A stretch of DNA of 19,752 bases from Bacteroidaceae bacterium (lineage in GTDB: Bacteria; Bacteroidota; Bacteroidia; Bacteroidales; Bacteroidaceae), in contig CAAFRW010000201.1 of assembly GCA_900765575.1 (NCBI GenBank), forward strand, positions 1 through 19,752, given 5' to 3'. Below, one piece after another: positions 14,289 to 19,752 of this stretch (positions within the stretch are counted from its first letter, which is position 1; the number at the start of each line of letters is the position of its first letter). Made by a program: the position numbers and the translations under genes. Below the pieces are notes generated by a model. The model was not told where the DNA came from. It ran no database searches and saw only the letters and a list, made by a program, of their open reading frames with translations.

Positions 14289-16087
14289 CACTGTAACGGT
14301 ATTTCAAACTCATCGGTTACCGGCGGCATACAAATCTGATTGTCGCAGCACTGATAGGTTACTTTACAATGCGCCACGGGATTCATCTGAAACGAATGCC
14401 CCTCATACTTTTGTTTAAATACCACCTTCTGTTCATACACTTGTATCGCCTCCTCCCCTTCCATCGGTCGAGAGGGAGAAGCGGCCAGTGTCCCTACTTT
14501 TTTATACCCTTCGGGCAAATCTATTTCCACCTTGGTGATATAAAACGGACAATTACCGTTGGCTGAAGCATAAATATGAAAACCATCCAAAATGCAACCG
14601 TTCAAAACTATCTCTCCTTTACCTGACAATTGGTTTTGTAAGGAAGCGGAAAACAGAACGGGGCTGTCACGAGTAGGTTCCATAGTCACCTTAGGCTTGG
14701 AAGATTCACGCGGAAGAACCGGTTGTACCACCGTTTCATCGTTAACCATGAACTTATAGCCTCCTGATTCTGTAAAAAACAGTTTCGAACGGTAACGTTC
14801 AAACCACTCCCGCCACGCTTCCGGAGTAGCAAAGTTACATACCGTATACCGTGCCAGTATACTCCGTGCCTTAGCCGTATCTCTACCTGTTTCCAACATA
14901 CGTATGCATTTATCGAGCAAGCGTTTATCATTATTTGCAACGCCCAAACTCTTCACCTCCTTATCTACCACAAACGAATAATTGTTCCCATAAAAATAGT
15001 TCATATTCTCTTTTAAGAACTCCCTGCAAGCCATTTCATCATGACCAAAACGGGTATACAAATCTTTATGCAGAAACTGTTTTATAAAACCTTCACGCAT
15101 AAGAGGTTCACGTCCACTCGTCCTCATTCGCTTACAATAAGCTTCGTAAGCTCCTTTCTCCAGTATATCCAGATTATCCTGAATACGTTCCCTTACCGTC
15201 ACTCCCTTTTCCATCTTACGGGCAATAGGCCTTTTCCCCTTAAAACGGTTTATATAGCAAATTGCATTCGCAAAGACTCTTTGCGCCTCTGCCGTCATAT
15301 AACTTGGCGACGCTGCAAATCCCCACATCAAAAAGTTTCCGTGCCTCGCTATGGCTACCGCATCGATAGACTTCAGGCACTCTCCACCTGAAATAACTTC
15401 AGCATCAGGAGAGTCTTCAAAAGCATCTCCATGAGAGACCATACCTATACGATACCCCTTGACCGGTTCTTTCTGAACGGCCCACATAGGTATACTGAGC
15501 GGGATTTCATTTCCGTTCGCATAATTGTAAACCATCGTTGGGGTGGGTCGTTCCACAAGAGTTATATCGGTAACAAACGGGCCTTTAAATACAGGATGTG
15601 AACGTTTTATCTGTAACGCATGCTCTTTCAAGCACATGCAATACCAATCCATTTTCAATCCCAAAGACTCTCCCATCATCGGAGCCGTATGTCCGATAAA
15701 TACAGTTGGACAATCATACGTTTCCGGCAGATAGCGTTTCACCTTTGCGGAAGAAAGTTGAGACGGAGGCAATGCGTCAAAAATGGTCACATCATACAGT
15801 GCCGATAACTCAGGCGTGTAAGCATCCGCATCCACACATTCCACCTTTTCAAAGAAAGTTTCCAATAAGTTTTTAAACTCAGGCATCCGTGTCCGGATAT
15901 CTTCCGCATACCGTTCTTCGGCCATTGCTCCGGCTGCTACCAATGCGTATTTTTTCAAAGGGACGGACGGACTTTGCCCTACATATAGAACTTTTAAAGG
16001 CTCCCGTTTTTCAGCGGCTTGAGCTTCTTCCATAAAGAAGCCATACAACCCCAACACTACACTTACTATAAGCCAAAATTGTTTCAT
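14288..16087 (-). CDS. ThuA-like / DsbD N-terminal-like fusion protein
   Basis: Secreted or periplasmic protein of 599 residues. Residues 1-24 form a signal peptide (cleavage near EAQA-A). Residues about 31-290 look like a ThuA-type class I glutamine-amidotransferase-like fold (LKVLYVGQSPS, YDVTIFDALPPS, TVFIGHTAPM, ARHGNFLMWGFAASPSYMT). The helical middle (about 290-450) is unrecognised. Residues about 470-599 resemble the N-terminal domain of DsbD, with HIYAS, IDLPEGYK, VYEQKVVFKQ and the signature YQCCDNQICMPP, giving Cys581 and Cys586 as the likely redox pair plus an extra Cys580. It is the last gene of the SusC/SusD operon: its ATG overlaps the previous stop by 4 bp (ATGA), implying translational coupling. 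The DsbD-N assignment is stronger than the ThuA one; the combined role is unknown. Confidence 0.72.
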   Translation of the reverse strand: MKQFWLIVSVVLGLYGFFMEEAQAAEKREPLKVLYVGQSPSVPLKKYALVAAGAMAEERYAEDIRTRMPEFKNLLETFFEKVECVDADAYTPELSALYDVTIFDALPPSQLSSAKVKRYLPETYDCPTVFIGHTAPMMGESLGLKMDWYCMCLKEHALQIKRSHPVFKGPFVTDITLVERPTPTMVYNYANGNEIPLSIPMWAVQKEPVKGYRIGMVSHGDAFEDSPDAEVISGGECLKSIDAVAIARHGNFLMWGFAASPSYMTAEAQRVFANAICYINRFKGKRPIARKMEKGVTVRERIQDNLDILEKGAYEAYCKRMRTSGREPLMREGFIKQFLHKDLYTRFGHDEMACREFLKENMNYFYGNNYSFVVDKEVKSLGVANNDKRLLDKCIRMLETGRDTAKARSILARYTVCNFATPEAWREWFERYRSKLFFTESGGYKFMVNDETVVQPVLPRESSKPKVTMEPTRDSPVLFSASLQNQLSGKGEIVLNGCILDGFHIYASANGNCPFYITKVEIDLPEGYKKVGTLAASPSRPMEGEEAIQVYEQKVVFKQKYEGHSFQMNPVAHCKVTYQCCDNQICMPPVTDEFEIPLQ

Positions 16088-17016
16088 TGCGGCACTGTTT
16101 GAACTTTACATTTAAAATCGATATATTTACCCGAAGCTCCTGTAATATTCAAAAGCCCTTTGCGACCGTCGGCTGTTTTAAAGCCTATCACATCTCCTTT
16201 CTTTACCTGAATCTTTCCTACTGTATTCGTAAAATCTATGGCCATAATCTCCTTATCCTTTGCTTTCTTATAATCCACACCTTCCAATTTTACCATAAGG
16301 GTTTTACGCATTTCGGAAGGTACGTAATTCATATCTTTCAATGCTTCCAGGTTATCCACAATCTCCGGTTCGTCAGGAGACATAAAATAGTAGTTAGTTG
16401 CCCCATCGGAAACACCGTAAAAATCAATATGCTCTATATTCTTTTTATAATAGGTAGCCAGAGTGGGAGTCATTCCATAGGCTGCATCCAGTTCTGTAGA
16501 ATAGAATGCATATCCTTTCGCTTTAAATGTATGATAAAAATAAGCCCGACCACTGGTGTTCTTTTCTTTGAAATTAGCAATGAGCATGGATGAAGTAATG
16601 GTTTGCGACTGGCCGTTCTTCGCCGTTACGGTAAAGTCGAGGCTAATCGTTTCGCCCGGTAAAGAAGGTACCGTAATCGGGTATTCAATGATAGCGGTTT
16701 TCACCGACGCACTTAAATATCCCTCTTCGTTCACCGTTACATCATTGGCCAAAACAATGGTCGGCAATTTATCATTATTTTCCAACTCATGGCTCACATT
16801 CGATATCACCACCCTGTCTAATCCGGCTCCGCATTGCGCCATCAGTTTATACACATACTCGTCTTTGGGGTTGGCATAAGGTTCTTCCAAAGCATCCATC
16901 AGTATCAAGCGCAAGGTTTGGTCTTCGGAAAAGATATCGTCGATATTATTGTCGCACGATGCAAAAAAGCATCCGCACATCAAACAAGGAATTATATATC
17001 TAATTTTCATTTTCAT
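16084..17016 (-). CDS. SusC/D-operon lipoprotein of unknown function
   Basis: Predicted lipoprotein of 310 residues. The signal peptide ends in the lipobox FFASC with Cys21, followed by DNNIDDIFSED, an acidic stretch resembling the Bacteroidetes surface-export signal. The rest is mostly beta-rich and looks like an immunoglobulin-like domain (about 60-150) followed by a second unit (about 155-310, FYHTFKAKGYAFYS, GLLNITGASGKYIDFKCK). I do not recognise a named family. It starts 21 bp after susD and overlaps the next gene by 4 bp. Its position fits the accessory surface lipoproteins that bind or present substrate to SusC/SusD; that role is inferred. Confidence 0.75.
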   Translation of the reverse strand: MKMKIRYIIPCLMCGCFFASCDNNIDDIFSEDQTLRLILMDALEEPYANPKDEYVYKLMAQCGAGLDRVVISNVSHELENNDKLPTIVLANDVTVNEEGYLSASVKTAIIEYPITVPSLPGETISLDFTVTAKNGQSQTITSSMLIANFKEKNTSGRAYFYHTFKAKGYAFYSTELDAAYGMTPTLATYYKKNIEHIDFYGVSDGATNYYFMSPDEPEIVDNLEALKDMNYVPSEMRKTLMVKLEGVDYKKAKDKEIMAIDFTNTVGKIQVKKGDVIGFKTADGRKGLLNITGASGKYIDFKCKVQTVPQ

Positions 17017-17037
17017 TGACTTTTATAGGTTATTACT

Positions 17038-18474
17038 CTATTCCTGAGCGAAGATGGGATTAGCCACCATCAATATGTTATATTTCATTTCGTCATCAGG
17101 GATTTGCCATGCTAATTGTTTATCATCCCGAAAGATTGAATTATACTCTGTGAGTAACCGCTTTCCTGAGGCCAGCCTCATCCGTGCCGCTACGAAGAAT
17201 TCCGACCCGTTTTCCAAACCAATCTCCCGAACGGTTTCATTAAAAACAGCTTTTATCAGTTCATCACGGTCTGTAAAATCTTTCTCGTCATATAACTCAT
17301 TGCCCGAACGCTCACGTAACACATTCAAAGGCGCCAACACCTCTTTAACGGATGCTCCGGAGGTAGCTAAAGCCTCCGCCTTAAACAGATACATCTGCGC
17401 CAAACGCATATAACACATAGGACAGTCTCCGTTACTCCGCCATATCTTTTTCAGTACCAATGTTTTCCGGGTAGAATTCACTTTGTCGTACATCACCGAA
17501 TCAAAGGCTTCGGTGTATCGCGCATCGTTCTCTTCATTAAAAATAGAGAAGAACTGGTCGTTCGGCTTATAAGAACCGCACATCAATTTCTTAATACTGG
17601 CCACGTTCGTATCCACATCTGTCAGTTTTTTCTCCGATAGATAGCGTGAAAACATCAACTCAGTGGACTCATATCCGTTTTTTACAAAATCGGCATAGGT
17701 ATTTTCCATCTTAAATCCATAGTCGGCTACTACGTCATCGGCCATCTGAGGAACAGCGGCATAATCCTCCGGCTGTCCTCTCAGCAGCAAAGTTTCTATT
17801 TTATAAGCTTTGGCCAATCCTTTCGAAACCCGATAAACATTGGAAAAGTCAGGTCCGTTGTTTATGGCATAGTCCAAATCGTCCAATATCATCCCGTAAG
17901 CCTCTTTTACATTCGAACGCTTCATATTGTTATTGGAGAGCTTCCCCGGCACACGCCGCATTAGTGGGCCATACTCACTGTCAATATCCCACCAGAACGC
18001 ATAATGCTTCATCAGATAAAGCTGCGCAAAAGCACGCATAAAGCGGGTTTCTGCTATAATTTCGCTTTTGCGGTTCTCAATAAAACGGTTATCCGGTACT
18101 TTTTCAATTCCCTCCAACAAATTATTCGCCGCGTTAATCATTTGTCCGCATAGTTTCCACTTATTCAATAATTCATTGTGCTCCGAAGGTATTTCAAGCA
18201 ATTCCAGGTAACGCTCATAATTCTGCCCCCGATAGGTACCTTCCAACAAACCACAACGATACGCATCGTCCACCAGAAAATAGGCGGAAAAAATGCCGTA
18301 TTCCCCCAAATAAGAGTATACTCCCAACAGAGCAGTTTCGGCTGAAGCCTGGTCTTTAATAGCTTCCTTAGCAGCTATTTGCGATTTAGGCAACTCATCA
18401 TCAAACAAACTGTTACATGCCGATAAACTGGTGGCAAGCCATATCAATCCAATTATATATTTTGTTTTCATCAT
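17038..18474 (-). CDS. RagB/SusD family outer-membrane lipoprotein
   Basis: Surface substrate-binding lid that partners the adjacent SusC channel. 478 residues, at the short end for the family. Signal peptide with lipobox LSAC (Cys20), then NSLFDDELPKS, where the acidic residues after the Cys fit a surface-export signal. Helical TPR-like pieces typical of SusD are visible: AETRFMRAFAQLYLMKHY (about 141-158) and YMRLAQMYLFKAEALA (about 356-371), the latter being the conserved C-terminal repeat. It starts 9 bp after the SusC stop, the usual arrangement. No substrate can be inferred. Start at the ATG 18474; a second ATG one codon later would also work. Confidence 0.93.
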   Translation of the reverse strand: MMKTKYIIGLIWLATSLSACNSLFDDELPKSQIAAKEAIKDQASAETALLGVYSYLGEYGIFSAYFLVDDAYRCGLLEGTYRGQNYERYLELLEIPSEHNELLNKWKLCGQMINAANNLLEGIEKVPDNRFIENRKSEIIAETRFMRAFAQLYLMKHYAFWWDIDSEYGPLMRRVPGKLSNNNMKRSNVKEAYGMILDDLDYAINNGPDFSNVYRVSKGLAKAYKIETLLLRGQPEDYAAVPQMADDVVADYGFKMENTYADFVKNGYESTELMFSRYLSEKKLTDVDTNVASIKKLMCGSYKPNDQFFSIFNEENDARYTEAFDSVMYDKVNSTRKTLVLKKIWRSNGDCPMCYMRLAQMYLFKAEALATSGASVKEVLAPLNVLRERSGNELYDEKDFTDRDELIKAVFNETVREIGLENGSEFFVAARMRLASGKRLLTEYNSIFRDDKQLAWQIPDDEMKYNILMVANPIFAQE

Positions 18475-18483
18475 TCCTTCTTA

Positions 18484-19752
18484 TTATTTAATAGACAACT
18501 TGATTCCAAAATTATACGTACGCGTCTGCGGATAAGTAGTATAATCAATAGCAGCTCCGGCTATACGGTTCGAAGCATCATAGCTCTCCGGATTAGGCCC
18601 CGGATAGTCGGTAAAAGTATATACATTATTCACCGAGGCAAATAATTCCAAACGGTTTAAAAAGCCTATCTTATTCAACCAGTTAGAGGGCATCCGGTAA
18701 GTCAACGATATGTTTTGTATTTTTAAATACGAAGCATCGTGCAACCAAAAATCGGTCATGCCATAAGAAGTAGCATTCAGTTTTATTTTCGGATATTTAT
18801 TTGTCGGGTTCTCCGGTGTCCAACGGTTCAATGCTAACGATAACAGGTTCTTTGGTCTGTTCGGATTAAAAGTAAACTGCGAACCTTCCGCCTCCCAACT
18901 CTTCATATTACCGTAGCTAAAGCTTGCCTGGGCGCTTAATGTAAACCATTTCCAGGTAAAGCGCGTAGACATACCTCCTGTAAAATCGGGCAGTGAGCTT
19001 CCCAGCACCGTCATATCTTCATAATTATTTGTCTTGAGATTAACATATCCGTCGCCTGAAAGGTCCAGCAGTTTTATATCGCCCGGAGAAAGCTTATCAT
19101 AGCTGAACTTTTGCTGATAGGGCATATCCGGATTCAATGCTTCACAAGCATTGATTTCATCCCAGCTTTGAAACACTCCGTCTGTTTTATACCCAAAGAA
19201 GAGTCCCAGCGATTTTCCCTCCTCTATCACCGTACTTCTTAAAGAAGGAGAGCCCGGTGAAGAGACATAATGAGAATCCAGTCCGGTTACTTTATTCAAA
19301 TTCTTGGCAATGTCAAAAGAGAAATCCCAATACCAATCTTTCTTCGTTAAAATCTTTGCCGTCACATTAAACTCAATTCCCCGGTTCTCAATCGAAGCGA
19401 AATTCACCTTGGTAGAAGGTAATCCGATACCCGGCGAAAGGGTATAGTTATAAAGCAGGTCTTTGGTCTTCTTTTTATAGACTCCTATCCTACCGGCAAT
19501 TCGCTGGTTAGGAAAAAGTCCGAAGTCCAATCCTAAATCGTAAGCCAGCGTACCTTCCCAACGCAATTCATCATTTCCCATGGTTCCGGGCACCACAGCC
19601 GGCTTACCCAGATACTCGGTCGATTCATATAGAGTCATCCAATCATATTCTGACACATAACCCATTCCCACCTTTCCGACACTGGCACGCAACTTTAAAA
19701 AAGAGAGTACCTTATTCCCTTTCAGAAATTTCTCTTCCGAAAGAATCCAGCC
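18484..19752 (-). CDS. SusC/RagA-family TonB-linked outer-membrane transporter (C-terminal part)
   Basis: The frame is open through the right edge of the window, so only the last 422 residues are seen; a full SusC has around 1000. It begins GWILSEEKFLKGNKVLSFLK and continues with LRASVGKVGMGY, a typical SusC barrel strand. Other family features are GTLAYDLGLDFGLFPNQRI, FNVTAKIL, GDIKLLDLSGDGYVN, the Trp- and aromatic-rich strands, FLNRLELFASVNNVYTFTDYPGPNPE and the terminal YNFGIKLSIK. An apparent start at 19692 is an internal TTG, not a real one. Together with SusD it forms the uptake pore; the signal peptide, plug and promoter of this operon lie outside the window. Confidence 0.94.
   Translation of the reverse strand, partial: GWILSEEKFLKGNKVLSFLKLRASVGKVGMGYVSEYDWMTLYESTEYLGKPAVVPGTMGNDELRWEGTLAYDLGLDFGLFPNQRIAGRIGVYKKKTKDLLYNYTLSPGIGLPSTKVNFASIENRGIEFNVTAKILTKKDWYWDFSFDIAKNLNKVTGLDSHYVSSPGSPSLRSTVIEEGKSLGLFFGYKTDGVFQSWDEINACEALNPDMPYQQKFSYDKLSPGDIKLLDLSGDGYVNLKTNNYEDMTVLGSSLPDFTGGMSTRFTWKWFTLSAQASFSYGNMKSWEAEGSQFTFNPNRPKNLLSLALNRWTPENPTNKYPKIKLNATSYGMTDFWLHDASYLKIQNISLTYRMPSNWLNKIGFLNRLELFASVNNVYTFTDYPGPNPESYDASNRIAGAAIDYTTYPQTRTYNFGIKLSIK

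Overview
The window looks like chromosome of a Bacteroides/Phocaeicola-type member of the Bacteroidales. Supporting signs are a SusC/SusD pair with lipobox lipoproteins, TonB-linked receptors carrying N-terminal carboxypeptidase-regulatory-like domains, a tmRNA encoding a GNENYALAA-type tag, promoter elements of the TAnnTTTG class, and a CRISPR repeat resembling those of Bacteroides type II-C systems. The species cannot be read from this stretch.

Layout from left to right. A 5'-truncated MutS2 gene (1-2478, +) is followed by a repeat-bearing spacer, the tmRNA gene ssrA (3069-3466, +) and its terminator. A large TonB-receptor-like outer-membrane protein gene (3791-6262, -) comes next. The 947-bp gap 6263-7209 has no protein gene but is highly structured: a 14-bp minisatellite, then a 433-bp segment bounded by a 29-bp imperfect inverted repeat, which encloses a four-repeat, three-spacer CRISPR remnant with no cas genes in view. 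A BlaI repressor / M56 metallopeptidase pair (7210-9611, -) follows, with three tandem operator-like dyads upstream. The peptidase also carries carboxypeptidase-regulatory, TonB C-terminal and plug-like modules. After a spacer holding a tandem 46-bp hairpin repeat come a double TonB C-terminal-domain protein and truA (10190-11972, -), probably co-transcribed. A 678-bp divergent spacer leads to tnaA, tryptophanase (12651-14030, +), closed by two terminators. The right end is a minus-strand operon: SusC C-terminal part (open at the right edge), SusD, a surface-lipoprotein candidate, and an unusual ThuA-like/DsbD-N-like fusion.

Functional picture. MutS2, tmRNA and TruA are housekeeping functions. 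The right-hand operon is an outer-membrane uptake system whose last gene suggests a redox or periplasmic processing role; its substrate is not evident. The BlaI/M56 pair is probably a self-regulated signalling module; its TonB and plug domains, and the neighbouring double TonB_C gene, hint at a link to the outer-membrane energy-transduction machinery. The most notable non-coding finding is the inverted-repeat-bounded CRISPR remnant, in which one repeat reads as a good Bacteroides promoter (TTG, 19 bp, TATCTTTG) aimed into the following spacer.
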